Shown: positions 54,385 to 63,818 of the stretch, one piece after another
Layout: the number at the start of each line of letters is the position of its first letter
How positions within the stretch are numbered: position 1 is the first letter of the stretch
NCBI GenBank assembly: GCA_905339275.1
Contig: CAJPFK010000017.1
Coordinates: 1 to 64,000 of the forward strand
DNA from: Methylophilaceae bacterium
Lineage (GTDB): Bacteria > Pseudomonadota > Gammaproteobacteria > Burkholderiales > Methylophilaceae
Reading direction: 5' to 3'
DNA length: 64,000 bases
Made by a program: the position numbers and the translations under genes
The notes under the pieces: generated by a model
Seen by the model: only the letters and a program-made list of their open reading frames with translations
Database searches by the model: none
What the model was told of the DNA's origin: nothing

Positions 54385-55845
54385 TTACCTTCCTGACAAA
54401 ATCTCGCCAATGAGTTTGATGCCCAGGCCTACACCAAATCCGCTGATATCGCTGCCGACCGCGCCGAGCCCGCCCTTGCGGTTTGCTGAAGACAGGTCGA
54501 CATGCAGCCAGGGGACATCGCCCTCGATGAATTTGGCCAGGAAACGCGCAGCGAGGACATGGTCCGCCTCGGAATCCAGCGTACATTGCTTCACATCGGC
54601 AATCGCACTGTCGATATCCTCGTCATAGTCTTCATCGAAGGGAAAGGCACAGACGCGCTCGCCCGATGCCGTACCCGCCGCCACTGCCTTGCATAGCAGC
54701 TCCGGACGATTGCCAAGTACGCCGCTGTAACGCGTGCCGACCGCACTGACCATGCTGCCGGTCAAGGTCGCAAAATCCACCATGAATTGCGGCTTGGCAC
54801 GCGATGCAAGTGTCAGGGTGTCCGCCAGCACCATGCGCCCCTCGGCATCGGTATGGACGATTTCAATCGTCGTGCCGTTTAATGAAGTCACGACATCGTT
54901 CTGTTTGTATGCTTTCGGGCCGATGTGGTTTTGTGCAATCGCCAGCCAGCAGTCGATTTTTACCGGCAGCCTGCTTTGCGTGGCCGCCAGTAATATACCG
55001 AGCGCAACCGCCGAGCCGTTCATGTCTTCATGCATGCCGTTCATGTAGCGTGCCGGTTTGAGGTTGTGGCCGCCGGTATCAAAGCAGATACCCTTGCCAA
55101 CCAGTGCAATATGGCTTTTTGCCGATTTTGGGCTGTAGGTCAGATGCACAATCGCAGCATCCTGCGGTTCGGAACCCTGCCCGACCGCGACGAAAGCGCC
55201 CGCTCCCATCTTCTGCAGTTTTTTCATGTCGTATTCTTCAAGCTTCCAGCCCTGCTCTTTAGCCAGGCTGGCAATTTTTTCCCGATAGATGCCAGGCGTC
55301 AGCTCGTTGGGAGGCAGCATGGTCAGGGTTCTGGCCAAGGTATTGCCTGCCACCTGCGCCTCGATGGCGACGGCATTCTCCAATTCGCAGCCGAACAGGC
55401 TGATCATTTTAAGCAGCCGGGGCTTTTCCTTTTGCGCTTTCCGGGTCGGCAACACCTGGGTATTAAGCAACGCCACATAACAGGCATCATGGGCGGCCTG
55501 CCGGCGGAACGTTTCGTCACCAAAGACCGCAATCGCCAGGTTTTCCGGTTTTTCATCGAGCAAAGGCTTGACTGCCTTGCGCAAGCCGGTATGGCGCTGG
55601 AATGTGTTCTGCTTCGCATCCAGCACGACCCAGGTTGCCAGCGCACCGTTCGGCAGGTCTGCCGTCAGCGCAGTTTTGCCCAGATCGGCATATTTGCCGA
55701 CGCCGCGCTTAAGCTTCGCTTCGAGTATCGATGCAAATGGCATATCCGCAGGTTTACGGCCGGGCAATACAAAAAGAATATGCGTTTTTTTCGCTAACGT
55801 TTTTTCATCAGCCAAGGCGGCGATTTGCTTGAGTTGTACGGACAT
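54385..55845 (-). CDS. M17 family leucyl aminopeptidase, divergent
   Basis: The 486-residue protein is a zinc-dependent cytosolic M17 aminopeptidase. The metal site is mostly as expected: GKGICFDTGGHNLKPARYMN (Lys and Asp ligands), MHEDMNGSAVALG (Asp ligand) and HTDAEGRMVLAD (Asp, Glu and the catalytic Arg). In most family members the last motif starts Asn-Thr; here it is His-Thr. The N-terminal domain is shorter and less conserved. It resembles the PepA-like branch without the DNA-binding role; I therefore do not use the symbol pepA. It stands alone, divergent from aceE with a 290-base gap. Confidence 0.9.
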   Translation of the reverse strand: MSVQLKQIAALADEKTLAKKTHILFVLPGRKPADMPFASILEAKLKRGVGKYADLGKTALTADLPNGALATWVVLDAKQNTFQRHTGLRKAVKPLLDEKPENLAIAVFGDETFRRQAAHDACYVALLNTQVLPTRKAQKEKPRLLKMISLFGCELENAVAIEAQVAGNTLARTLTMLPPNELTPGIYREKIASLAKEQGWKLEEYDMKKLQKMGAGAFVAVGQGSEPQDAAIVHLTYSPKSAKSHIALVGKGICFDTGGHNLKPARYMNGMHEDMNGSAVALGILLAATQSRLPVKIDCWLAIAQNHIGPKAYKQNDVVTSLNGTTIEIVHTDAEGRMVLADTLTLASRAKPQFMVDFATLTGSMVSAVGTRYSGVLGNRPELLCKAVAAGTASGERVCAFPFDEDYDEDIDSAIADVKQCTLDSEADHVLAARFLAKFIEGDVPWLHVDLSSANRKGGLGAVGSDISGFGVGLGIKLIGEILSGR

Positions 55846-55959
55846 ACGGTGCCTTTTAATTTTTACTTAGATTTGAGTAGCATAGCGCATGGCATTCAGG
55901 CTGAACGACAAGCGCCAAACTTGACCAATAGCGGCAAAAAAGCCAATATAGCGTCTTTC

Positions 55960-55989
55960 TGAATAGCGCTTATCTTGAATGGCGCTTAT
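55960..55989. promoter_or_regulatory. Direct repeat upstream of aceE
   Basis: TGAATAGCGCTTAT (55960-55973) and TGAATGGCGCTTAT (55976-55989) are 14-base direct copies with one mismatch, 16 bases apart, in the 290-base gap between the aminopeptidase gene and aceE. AGCGCT/GGCGCT cores suggest a protein-binding pair. No convincing -35/-10 pair could be fixed in this gap. Confidence 0.45.
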
Positions 55990-56135
55990 TTTTTAAGGTT
56001 ACCATAGACCCCATTTTTCAGAATGGCCCTGTACTGCGTCATTAAAAAACTAATGATTCAATATTTCTGGTTTGATGCAGTTTCTAACTGATTATACCCA
56101 TCGCAACTTAAAAAAAGTTTCCTGGAGACCCCTAC

Positions 56136-58790
56136 ATGGCATTAACCCCCGATATCGACCAGCAAGAAACCCAAGAATGGCTCGAATCACTTGACTCCGT
56201 CCTGGAAAATGAAGGCACGGAACGTGCTCATTTCCTGCTCGAAACCATGGTTGATAAGGCGCGGCGTTCTGGCGCTTATTTGCCTTACAACGCGACAACT
56301 GCCTATGTAAATACCATCCCGGCGCACCTGCAGCAGAAGCTGCCCGGTGACCCGACCATGGAACGCAAGATACGCGCCCTGATTCGCTGGAACGCCATCA
56401 TGACCGTGTTGCGCGCGAACGAAAAATCTCCCGGTGTCGGCGGCCATATCGCCAGCTTCCAGTCTGCGGCTACGCTGTATGATGTAGGCCTCAATCACTT
56501 TTTCCGCGCCGCCAACGAGAATTTCGGCGGCGACTGTGTTTACTTCCAGGGCCATTCATCGCCGGGCATCTATGCACGCGCGTTTCTCGAAGGCCGCCTG
56601 ACGGAAGAGCAGTTATCCAATTTCCGCATGGAAACCGGCGGCAACGGCCTGCCCTCCTACCCACACCCCTGGCTGATGCCTGAGTTCTGGCAATTCCCGA
56701 CCGTCTCCATGGGCCTGGGGCCTTTGCAGGGCATTTACCAGGCGCGTTTCCTCAAGTATCTGCATGACCGCGGCATCGCCGACACTTCCGACCGCAAGGT
56801 CTGGGTATTCTGCGGCGACGGCGAAATGGATGAGCCGGAATCGCTGGGCGCGATCTCGCTCGCTGCACGCGAAAAGCTCGACAACCTGATTTTCGTCATC
56901 AACTGCAACCTGCAGCGTCTGGATGGCCCGGTACGCGGCAACGGCAAGATCATCCAGGAACTGGAAGCGGATTTCCGCGGTTCCGGCTGGAACGTGCTGA
57001 AAGTCATCTGGGGTTCCTACTGGGATCCGTTGCTGGCGATGGACAAGGACGGCCTGCTGAAGAAACGCATGGAAGAATGCGTGGACGGCGAATACCAGAA
57101 CTTCAAGGCCAAGGGCGGCGCTTACACGCGCGAGCACTTCTTCGGCAAGTATCCTGAGTTGAAGGAAATGGTAGCTGCGATGTCCGATGAAGATATCTGG
57201 CGCCTGAACCGCGGCGGTCATGATCCGCACAAGGTGTATGCGGCCTACCACGCGGCTGTCAACCACAAGGGGCAGCCTTCCGTCGTACTTGCCAAGACCG
57301 TCAAAGGCTACGGTATGGGTCTTGCCGGTGAAGGCCAGAATACCACGCATCAGCAGAAGAGCATGGACATCTCATCGCTGAAAGCTTTCCGCGACCGTTT
57401 CGACCTGCCGATTACCGACGAAGAAGTCGAAAAACTCTCCTTCTACCGTCCGGCTGAAGACAGCCCGGAAATGCAATACCTGCGCGAACGCCGCGAGGCC
57501 ATGGGTGGCTTTGTCCCGGCACGTCGCCGCAAGGGGAACACGCTGACCGTACCGGCGCTGTCTGCTTTCGAAAACATGCTGGGCGCTACCGGTGATCGCG
57601 AGATCTCCACCACCATGGCTTTTGTGCGCATTCTTTCCACATTGGTACGCGACAAGCAGATCGGCAAGTATGTCGTGCCTATCGTGCCGGATGAAGCCCG
57701 TACTTTCGGCATGGAAGGCATGTTCCGCCAGCTCGGCATCTACTCATCCGTCGGCCAGCTATATGAACCGCAGGATGCAGACCAGGTCATGTTCTACAAA
57801 GAGCAGAAAGACGGACAGATTCTGGAAGAAGGCATCAACGAAGCCGGTTCTTTCTCCTCATGGATTGCCGCTGCGACGTCCTACAGCGTGACCGGCGTGC
57901 AGATGATCCCGTTCTACATCTTCTACTCCATGTTCGGTTTCCAGCGTATCGGCGACCTGGCCTGGGCCGCCGGCGACTCGCGCGCCCGCGGCTTCCTGCT
58001 TGGCGCCACTGCCGGCCGCACGACATTGAACGGCGAAGGCTTGCAGCATGAGGATGGCCATAGCCACCTGATGTCGGCTACCATCCCGAACTGCATCTCC
58101 TACGACCCGACCTTTGCTTACGAACTGGCCGTCATCATCCAGGAAGGCCTGCGCCGCATGGTGCAGAACCAGGAGGATGTCTACTATTACATCACCCTGA
58201 TGAATGAAAATTACAGCCACCCTGAATTGCCGAAAGGCGCCGAGGACGGCATCCTCAAGGGCATGTACGCATTCAGAAAATCCAAGGCAAAAGGCCCCAG
58301 GGTACAACTCCTGGGCAGCGGCGTGATCCTGCGCGAAGTCATTGCGGCGGCCGAATTGCTGGAGAAGGACTGGGGCGTATCGGCCGATATCTGGAGCGTG
58401 ACCAGCTTTACCGAACTGCGCCGCGAAGGCCTGGATGTCGAGCGCTGGAACCTGCTCAACCCGGAGAAGAAACAGAAAGAGACTTATGTCGGCCAATGCC
58501 TGAACAAGGCAGAAGGCCCGGTCATCGCTTCCACCGACTACATGAAGTCGTTTGCCGACCAGATTCGCAACTTCATTCCGCAACGCTATGTCGTGCTCGG
58601 CACGGACGGTTTCGGCCGCTCGGATTCACGCGAGGCGCTGCGCAGCTTCTTCGAGGTCGATCGTTACTATGTCGTGCTGGCCGCATTGAAGGCATTGGCT
58701 GACGAAGGCAAACTACCGGCAAGCAAGGCGGCAGAAGCGATCAAAAAATACAAAATCGACATCAGCCGTCCGAATCCAGTCACGGTTTAA
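56136..58790 (+). CDS. aceE: Pyruvate dehydrogenase E1 component, homodimeric
   Basis: AceE decarboxylates pyruvate with thiamine diphosphate and passes the acetyl group to lipoyl-AceF. The 884-residue length is that of the homodimeric E1p of gamma- and betaproteobacteria. Visible parts: FQGHSSPGIYARAFLEGR (residues 138-154), the thiamine-diphosphate motif GDGEMDEPESLGAI (227-240) closed by VINCNLQRLDGPVRGNG, the regulatory loop HQQKSMDISSLKAFRDRFDL and YVVLGTDGFGRSDSREALRS near the C-terminus. A GGAG site precedes the ATG. It opens the aceE-aceF-lpd operon; the upstream gap holds a direct repeat that may be an operator. Confidence 0.98.
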   Translation: MALTPDIDQQETQEWLESLDSVLENEGTERAHFLLETMVDKARRSGAYLPYNATTAYVNTIPAHLQQKLPGDPTMERKIRALIRWNAIMTVLRANEKSPGVGGHIASFQSAATLYDVGLNHFFRAANENFGGDCVYFQGHSSPGIYARAFLEGRLTEEQLSNFRMETGGNGLPSYPHPWLMPEFWQFPTVSMGLGPLQGIYQARFLKYLHDRGIADTSDRKVWVFCGDGEMDEPESLGAISLAAREKLDNLIFVINCNLQRLDGPVRGNGKIIQELEADFRGSGWNVLKVIWGSYWDPLLAMDKDGLLKKRMEECVDGEYQNFKAKGGAYTREHFFGKYPELKEMVAAMSDEDIWRLNRGGHDPHKVYAAYHAAVNHKGQPSVVLAKTVKGYGMGLAGEGQNTTHQQKSMDISSLKAFRDRFDLPITDEEVEKLSFYRPAEDSPEMQYLRERREAMGGFVPARRRKGNTLTVPALSAFENMLGATGDREISTTMAFVRILSTLVRDKQIGKYVVPIVPDEARTFGMEGMFRQLGIYSSVGQLYEPQDADQVMFYKEQKDGQILEEGINEAGSFSSWIAAATSYSVTGVQMIPFYIFYSMFGFQRIGDLAWAAGDSRARGFLLGATAGRTTLNGEGLQHEDGHSHLMSATIPNCISYDPTFAYELAVIIQEGLRRMVQNQEDVYYYITLMNENYSHPELPKGAEDGILKGMYAFRKSKAKGPRVQLLGSGVILREVIAAAELLEKDWGVSADIWSVTSFTELRREGLDVERWNLLNPEKKQKETYVGQCLNKAEGPVIASTDYMKSFADQIRNFIPQRYVVLGTDGFGRSDSREALRSFFEVDRYYVVLAALKALADEGKLPASKAAEAIKKYKIDISRPNPVTV

Positions 58791-58809
58791 CTCAGGAGAC
58801 GATCAGAAA

Positions 58810-60153
58810 ATGGCAATTAAAGAAGTACTCGTCCCTGATATCGGGAATTTCGACAGTGTGGACGTCATTGAAGTGCTGGTGAAAGCCGGCGACACCGTCG
58901 GCAAGGACGACTCCCTGATCACGCTCGAATCCGACAAGGCTTCGATGGATATTCCAGCGCCATTCGGCGGCACGGTCAAGGAAGTCAAGATCAAGGTCGG
59001 CGACAAGGCTGCCCAGGGTACCGTCATACTGACGCTGGATGCAGCCGAGTCCGACAGCCCCGCTGCCGCAAAACCTGCGGAAGAGGTCAAGCCCGCCCCG
59101 GCAAAGGCCGCAGAAGCCCCCAAGACAGCGATTCCCGAGCCCAGCCGCCCGGCACCTGAGCCGCCCAAGGTCATCCAACCAGTTGCAACACCCAACCCGA
59201 TTGGCGCAAGCCCTGTCGTGGTCCCCGGCAAGAGCTCGCATGCCAGCCCGTCCGTGCGCAAGTTCGCCCGCGAACTTGGCGTAAACCTCGCCCTGGTTCA
59301 GGGCAGCGGCCCCAAGAACCGCATCCTGCAAAGCGACGTACAGGCCTTTGTCAAAGGTGAACTGGCCAAGCCTCGCACCGAGAACATGGGGGCTGGCGCA
59401 GGCGCCGCACTTTCCGCATTGCCGATGCCGGTCATCGATTTCAGCCAGTTCGGCGAGATCGAAACCAAGCCACTGTCGCGCATCAAGAAGCTTTCCGGTG
59501 CCAACCTGCACCGCAACTGGGTCACGGCGCCGCATGTCACGCAGTTCGACGAAGCGGACATCACCGACCTGGAAGATTTCCGCAAATCCATGCAGGCTGA
59601 TGCAGAAAAACGTGGCGTCAAGCTGACCATGCTGGCTTTCCTGATCAAGGCATCAGTCAACGCGCTGAAGGCCTATCCGAACTTTAATGCCTCGCTGTCG
59701 GCCGATGGCGATAGCCTCATCATGAAGAATTACTACAACATCGGCTTTGCCTGCGATACGCCTGACGGCCTGGTCGTGCCGGTCGTGCGCGATGTGCACC
59801 AGAAGGATGTGCTGGATATCGCACGCGATCTGGGCGAACTCTCTGCCAAAGCAAGGGAACGCAAACTGAAGATCGAGGAAATGCAGGGTGGTTGCTTCAC
59901 CATCTCAAGCCTGGGCGGTATCGGCGGCACCATGTTCACGCCTATCATCAACTGCCCGGAAGTGGCGATTCTCGGGGTTTCCCGTTCATCCATGCAGCCG
60001 GTATATAACGCACAGACCAAGAACTTCGAACCGCGCCTGATATTGCCACTGTCCCTGTCCTACGACCATCGCGTGATTGATGGCGCAGATGGCGCAAGAT
60101 TCACCAGCCATATGCGCATGATGCTGTCCGACGTTCGCCGTCTCTTGCTGTAA
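58810..60153 (+). CDS. aceF: Dihydrolipoamide acetyltransferase (E2)
   Basis: AceF is the core of the pyruvate dehydrogenase complex and moves the acetyl group to CoA. The 447-residue protein has one lipoyl domain (residues 1-80, lipoyl Lys43 in [10 protein letters not shown]), an Ala/Pro/Lys linker, a peripheral-subunit-binding domain (about 145-180, HASPSVRKFARELGVNLALV), a second linker and the catalytic domain with His420 and Asp424 in SYDHRVIDGADGARF. Escherichia coli AceF has three lipoyl domains; here one is compensated by a lipoyl domain on E3. AGGAG precedes the ATG, 19 bases after aceE. Confidence 0.97.
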   Translation: MAIKEVLVPDIGNFDSVDVIEVLVKAGDTVGKDDSLITLESDKASMDIPAPFGGTVKEVKIKVGDKAAQGTVILTLDAAESDSPAAAKPAEEVKPAPAKAAEAPKTAIPEPSRPAPEPPKVIQPVATPNPIGASPVVVPGKSSHASPSVRKFARELGVNLALVQGSGPKNRILQSDVQAFVKGELAKPRTENMGAGAGAALSALPMPVIDFSQFGEIETKPLSRIKKLSGANLHRNWVTAPHVTQFDEADITDLEDFRKSMQADAEKRGVKLTMLAFLIKASVNALKAYPNFNASLSADGDSLIMKNYYNIGFACDTPDGLVVPVVRDVHQKDVLDIARDLGELSAKARERKLKIEEMQGGCFTISSLGGIGGTMFTPIINCPEVAILGVSRSSMQPVYNAQTKNFEPRLILPLSLSYDHRVIDGADGARFTSHMRMMLSDVRRLLL

Positions 60154-60165
60154 CAGGAACCGCAA

Positions 60166-61947
60166 ATGAGTAACTTAATAGAAGTTGTAGTGCCTGATAT
60201 CGGCAATTTCGACAGCGTCGATGTGATTGAAGTACTGGTCAAGGCTGGCGATACTGTCGCCAAGGAAGATTCCCTCATCACGCTGGAATCCGACAAGGCC
60301 TCCATGGACATCCCCTCGTCTCACGCCGGCACTGTGAAGGAACTGAAGGTCAAGGTTGGTGACAAGGTCGCCAAGGGCTCGGTGATTCTTCTGCTTGAAG
60401 CCGAAGCCAGCACTCAAGCCCCAGCCAGCACCGATGCGCCAGCAGCCAAGGCTGCGGCACCTGCTGCTGCCAAGGTTGAACAGCCAGCGCCGGCCGTTGC
60501 GGCACCCGCGCCCTCTGTCGCGACCGGCGACAATGACGTGACGGCAGAAGTGGTCGTCCTCGGCTCCGGCCCCGGCGGCTACACTGCTGCTTTCCGGGCT
60601 GCGGACCTCGGCAGGAAAGTCGTGCTGATCGAGCGCTACGCCACCCTCGGCGGCGTCTGCCTCAATGTCGGCTGCATTCCATCCAAGGCATTGCTGCATA
60701 CCGCAAAAGTCATTACAGAAGCAGAAGAAACCAGCCATCACGGGGTCAGCTTCGGCGCGCCGAAGATCGATCTGGAGCAACTGCGCAACTGGAAAGCCAA
60801 CGATGTCGTCGGCAAGCTGACCGGCGGCCTGGCGCAAATGGCCAAGCAACGCGGCGTGACCGTGGTACAAGGCCTGGGCAAGTTCACCAGCTCCCACCAG
60901 ATCGCCGTGACCGCGGAAGATGGAAAAACCACCACTGTCGGCTTTGAAAACGCGATCATTGCGGCAGGCTCGCAGGCCACCAAGTTCCCGGGCGTTGCTG
61001 AAGACCCACGCATCATGGATTCCACCGGTGCGCTGGCTCTGGAAGATATCCCCAAGCGCATGCTGGTCATCGGCGGCGGCATTATCGGGCTGGAAATGGG
61101 CACGGTCTACGACGCATTCGGCACCAAGGTCAGTGTCGTCGAATTCACCGATGGCCTGATTCAGGGTTGCGACCGTGACTTGGTCCGCCCTTTGCAGAAA
61201 CGCATGGAAAAGCGTTTCGAGAAGATCATGCTGGGCACCAAGGTCGCCAAGATGGAAGCCAGGAAAGACGGCATCCATGTCAGCTTTGAAGGCGCAAACG
61301 CCCCTGCCGGCGTCGAAGTCTATGACCGCGTGCTGGTCGCCATCGGCCGCCGTCCGAACGGCAGGAACATCGGCGCTGAAAATGCCGGCGTGGCTGTCGA
61401 TGACTACGGTTTTATCAGCGTGGACAAGCAGATGCGCACCAACGTGCCGCACATCTTTGCCATCGGCGACATCGTCGGCCAGCCCATGCTGGCACACAAG
61501 GCAACACATGAGGGCAAGGTGGCAGCCGAAGTCATCGCCGGCCACAAGGTAGAGTTCCAGGCCATGGCGATACCATCGGTCGCCTATACCGACCCTGAAG
61601 TAGCCTGGGCCGGTGTCACCGAAATCGAAGCAAAAGCCAAAGGCATCGAGATTGAGAAAGCTTCATTCCCTTGGGCCGCAAGCGGGCGTGCACTTTCAAT
61701 CGCGCGTTCGGAAGGCGCAACCAAGCTGATCTTCGATAAGGAAACCCACCGCCTGATCGGCGCCGGCATTGTCGGTGTCAATGCCGGTGAACTGTTGGCA
61801 GAAGCGGTGCTGGCAATCGAGATGGGCGCAGACGCCCATGACCTCGGCCTCACCATCCATGCTCACCCGACCTTGTCTGAAACCGTCTGTTTCGCGGCAG
61901 AGATGAAAGAAGGCACGATCACCGATCTTTATATCAAGAAGCGGTAA
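60166..61947 (+). CDS. lpdA: Dihydrolipoamide dehydrogenase with lipoyl domain (E3)
   Basis: Lpd reoxidises the dihydrolipoyl groups and makes NADH. The 593-residue protein has an extra N-terminal lipoyl domain (residues 1-80, Lys44 in [10 protein letters not shown]) and an Ala/Pro linker (81-125) before the flavoprotein: FAD motif [17 protein letters not shown], redox pair Cys165/Cys170 in [13 protein letters not shown], the NAD motif [19 protein letters not shown], and the catalytic His567-Glu572 in HAHPTLSE. The lipoyl domain is very similar to that of AceF. It lies 12 bases after aceF. Confidence 0.97.
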   Translation: MSNLIEVVVPDIGNFDSVDVIEVLVKAGDTVAKEDSLITLESDKASMDIPSSHAGTVKELKVKVGDKVAKGSVILLLEAEASTQAPASTDAPAAKAAAPAAAKVEQPAPAVAAPAPSVATGDNDVTAEVVVLGSGPGGYTAAFRAADLGRKVVLIERYATLGGVCLNVGCIPSKALLHTAKVITEAEETSHHGVSFGAPKIDLEQLRNWKANDVVGKLTGGLAQMAKQRGVTVVQGLGKFTSSHQIAVTAEDGKTTTVGFENAIIAAGSQATKFPGVAEDPRIMDSTGALALEDIPKRMLVIGGGIIGLEMGTVYDAFGTKVSVVEFTDGLIQGCDRDLVRPLQKRMEKRFEKIMLGTKVAKMEARKDGIHVSFEGANAPAGVEVYDRVLVAIGRRPNGRNIGAENAGVAVDDYGFISVDKQMRTNVPHIFAIGDIVGQPMLAHKATHEGKVAAEVIAGHKVEFQAMAIPSVAYTDPEVAWAGVTEIEAKAKGIEIEKASFPWAASGRALSIARSEGATKLIFDKETHRLIGAGIVGVNAGELLAEAVLAIEMGADAHDLGLTIHAHPTLSETVCFAAEMKEGTITDLYIKKR

Positions 61948-61995
61948 TCAGGTGCCGGTACTACCCAGGCCCATCCATAAGGTGTGAGCCGAGGT

Positions 61996-62035
61996 AAAAA
62001 AATCAGAACCCCAGGTGATTTATGCGCCTGGGGTT
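61996..62035 (-). terminator. Terminator overlapping the histone-like gene end
   Basis: A perfect 9-bp stem AACCCCAGG/CCTGGGGTT (62007-62015 with 62027-62035) is followed on the minus strand by seven T residues (61996-62002). Its first arm is formed by the last codons of the Lys/Ala-rich gene, whose stop lies in the loop. The gene and its terminator therefore share sequence. It also lies after the convergent lpd gene. Confidence 0.8.
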
Positions 62036-62382
62036 TCTGTTCTTGGGGCCTCAGGTTTTTCAGCAGCAGCTTCAGGCTTGGCGGTTTTCGGTTTTGCGGC
62101 TGCTCTGGGTTTGGCAGGAGCTTTCGGTTTTGCTGCAGAAACTTTGGCAGCCGCAGGTTTCGCCGTGGCCGTTTTTGCCGCAGGCTTCCTGGCTGCTGTT
62201 GATTTGGCTGCAGCGGGTTTGGTTTTAGCCGCTGTCTTTGGTGCTGTCGATTTTGCAGGGGCTTTTGCAGCCACCTCATCCCCGCCCTTCACTTTGCTGA
62301 CCACCTTGGTCAACACTGTTTTACCTGCAACCACTGCTGCAGCCAAAGCTATTTTTTTTACGATGGATTTAAAGATACTCAT
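62020..62382 (-). CDS. Lys/Ala/Pro-rich histone H1-like protein
   Basis: The 120-residue protein begins MSIFKSIVKKIALAAAVVAG, a weakly hydrophobic, amphipathic N-terminus, and goes on as a low-complexity tail of A-K-P-A repeats (TAAKTKPAAAKSTAARKPAA) like histone H1 and bacterial AlgP/Hc1-like proteins. The last 25 residues turn acidic (KPEAAAEKPEAPRTETPGA). An AGGAG site precedes the ATG at 62382; an upstream in-frame start at 62400 is less likely. DNA or polyphosphate binding through the basic tail is a guess. It lies 8 bases after the SPOR-domain gene. Confidence 0.75.
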   Translation of the reverse strand: MSIFKSIVKKIALAAAVVAGKTVLTKVVSKVKGGDEVAAKAPAKSTAPKTAAKTKPAAAKSTAARKPAAKTATAKPAAAKVSAAKPKAPAKPRAAAKPKTAKPEAAAEKPEAPRTETPGA

Positions 62383-62390
62383 GACAGCTC

Positions 62391-63056
62391 CTATTGGCAA
62401 TTGACTTGTTTAAGTTCGCTACCGGGATATTCCGGATTGAGCTTCTCGATTTCGGCAACGATATCCATGGACATATTGCTGATATAAAGACTCGCCCGCC
62501 CACTCTCCTGATTGCGCACACCTTTGATTGCGGTGTCTACGCCTTTGCTCTTCAATTCTTCCAGTAGTTTAGCCGCTAATTGCTCATCCTTGAACACCCC
62601 AAGCGAAATAGCGTTGCGAAATTGTTGTTCCTGTACAACAAATATTTCCTCAACCCCGAGAGAAAGCAGCTCTTCGGCCTTAGCTTGGGCCGCTGCGGCA
62701 CTGGGCAATCTCGGGATATAAACCCAATAACGGGTAGATTCTGCCGAAGTTTGCTGTTGCACGGTAGTCTCCAGAGCATATCTGCTCAGGAATTTTCGCG
62801 CACTTGCCAATTTAGCACGGGAAAAACTCCCCCATTCATAGCAAGCATGACTGACAACAGGTGCAGCTTCCAAAACTTCGGGTTCTGGCACGCGCCTGGG
62901 TAAAGTCTCGATCTCTTCCTGAGTCAGCAACTTGATCTTTTCCGGATACAGCGGTTCCTGTGCAATCTGCAGGTCAACAGTGGATTGCATCGGCAAATTG
63001 AAATAGGCCAGCAATAACGCATTGCCCACCAGCAAGAGCCAGAAAATCCACTTCAT
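62391..63056 (-). CDS. SPOR-domain membrane protein
   Basis: The 221-residue protein has one N-terminal membrane segment (MKWIFWLLLVGNALLLAYFN) and a periplasmic part. Residues about 85-170 look like a SPOR domain, which binds denuded septal peptidoglycan: HACYEWGSFSRAKLASARKF, ESTRYWVYIPRLPSAAAAQA and FRNAISLGVFKDEQLAAKLL. It starts directly after the coaX stop, so it is probably translated with it; this coaX-SPOR order is common in betaproteobacteria. A role at the cell division site is inferred from the domain. Confidence 0.88.
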   Translation of the reverse strand: MKWIFWLLLVGNALLLAYFNLPMQSTVDLQIAQEPLYPEKIKLLTQEEIETLPRRVPEPEVLEAAPVVSHACYEWGSFSRAKLASARKFLSRYALETTVQQQTSAESTRYWVYIPRLPSAAAAQAKAEELLSLGVEEIFVVQEQQFRNAISLGVFKDEQLAAKLLEELKSKGVDTAIKGVRNQESGRASLYISNMSMDIVAEIEKLNPEYPGSELKQVNCQ

Positions 63057-63818
63057 TTAACTTCTTCGTCCTATGACTAACAATCCGCGCAATACCAGAT
63101 CTTCTATCACCACTATATCACTAATAACGGCACTGCCACGCAGTTGCTCAGCCAACGGCAAGGCATCGCCGCCGCTGAGGATACAATGCATGCCGGAATC
63201 CGTTTTTCGTAAAGATCGCGTGTACACCTGCTCGATTGCGCCGACCATCGCCAGCAATGCGCCCACCCGTATCGCGCTTTCTGTATTTCTCGGCCACTCA
63301 AAATGCTTGTCTGCCGTGCTTTCAGGCAAAACATGATGAATAGCATGCGTTCCTGCGCACAAGGACTGGTGCATCAGATGCCGGCCTGGAAGAATCACCC
63401 CACCCACAAAAACATGCTCCATTGATGCAGGCTCACGCAGCAATACATCTATCGTCAACGCTGTGCCCGCGTTCACCACCAGACAGCTCTGCTGCATATA
63501 TTGCTTCGCCCCGATCATCGCCGCCCAGCGGTCGCTCCCCAACATCTCCGGCCGTTCATAACCGTTCTTGATACCAAGCTCTGAAGCTGTTGCGCTGATC
63601 CAGGATTGTTTGATGGCTTCGCCAAGCATCGCCTTGAGCTTTGCTGCAACACCGTCCCCGGCCACATTCGAGATAATCGCCAAAGTGCAATCGCGCCATG
63701 CCGGAGGGCTGTCTGCCAGACTCGTGTTGCTCAATACGCCGCTTGCCTCTATCGCGTTGGCGGTATTGAAAACGGCCCATTTGGTACGGGTATTACCCGC
63801 ATCTATCGTCAAGATCAT
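63057..63818 (-). CDS. coaX: Type III pantothenate kinase
   Basis: CoaX phosphorylates pantothenate, the first step of coenzyme A synthesis, without feedback by CoA. The 253-residue protein begins with the ASKHA-type phosphate motif LTIDAGNTRTKWAVF and has MLGSDRWAAMIGAKQY, the second phosphate motif VVNAGTALTIDVLL, and VGGVILPGRHLMHQSL with CAGTHAIHHVLPES. Its start overlaps the birA stop (TAATG), the usual birA-coaX pair. Confidence 0.96.
   Translation of the reverse strand: MILTIDAGNTRTKWAVFNTANAIEASGVLSNTSLADSPPAWRDCTLAIISNVAGDGVAAKLKAMLGEAIKQSWISATASELGIKNGYERPEMLGSDRWAAMIGAKQYMQQSCLVVNAGTALTIDVLLREPASMEHVFVGGVILPGRHLMHQSLCAGTHAIHHVLPESTADKHFEWPRNTESAIRVGALLAMVGAIEQVYTRSLRKTDSGMHCILSGGDALPLAEQLRGSAVISDIVVIEDLVLRGLLVIGRRS

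Noticed and set aside
60175..61545. 456-codon open frame on the minus strand opposite lpdA
   Set aside because: Antisense shadow of a clear dehydrogenase gene; no ribosome site and no recognisable motif.
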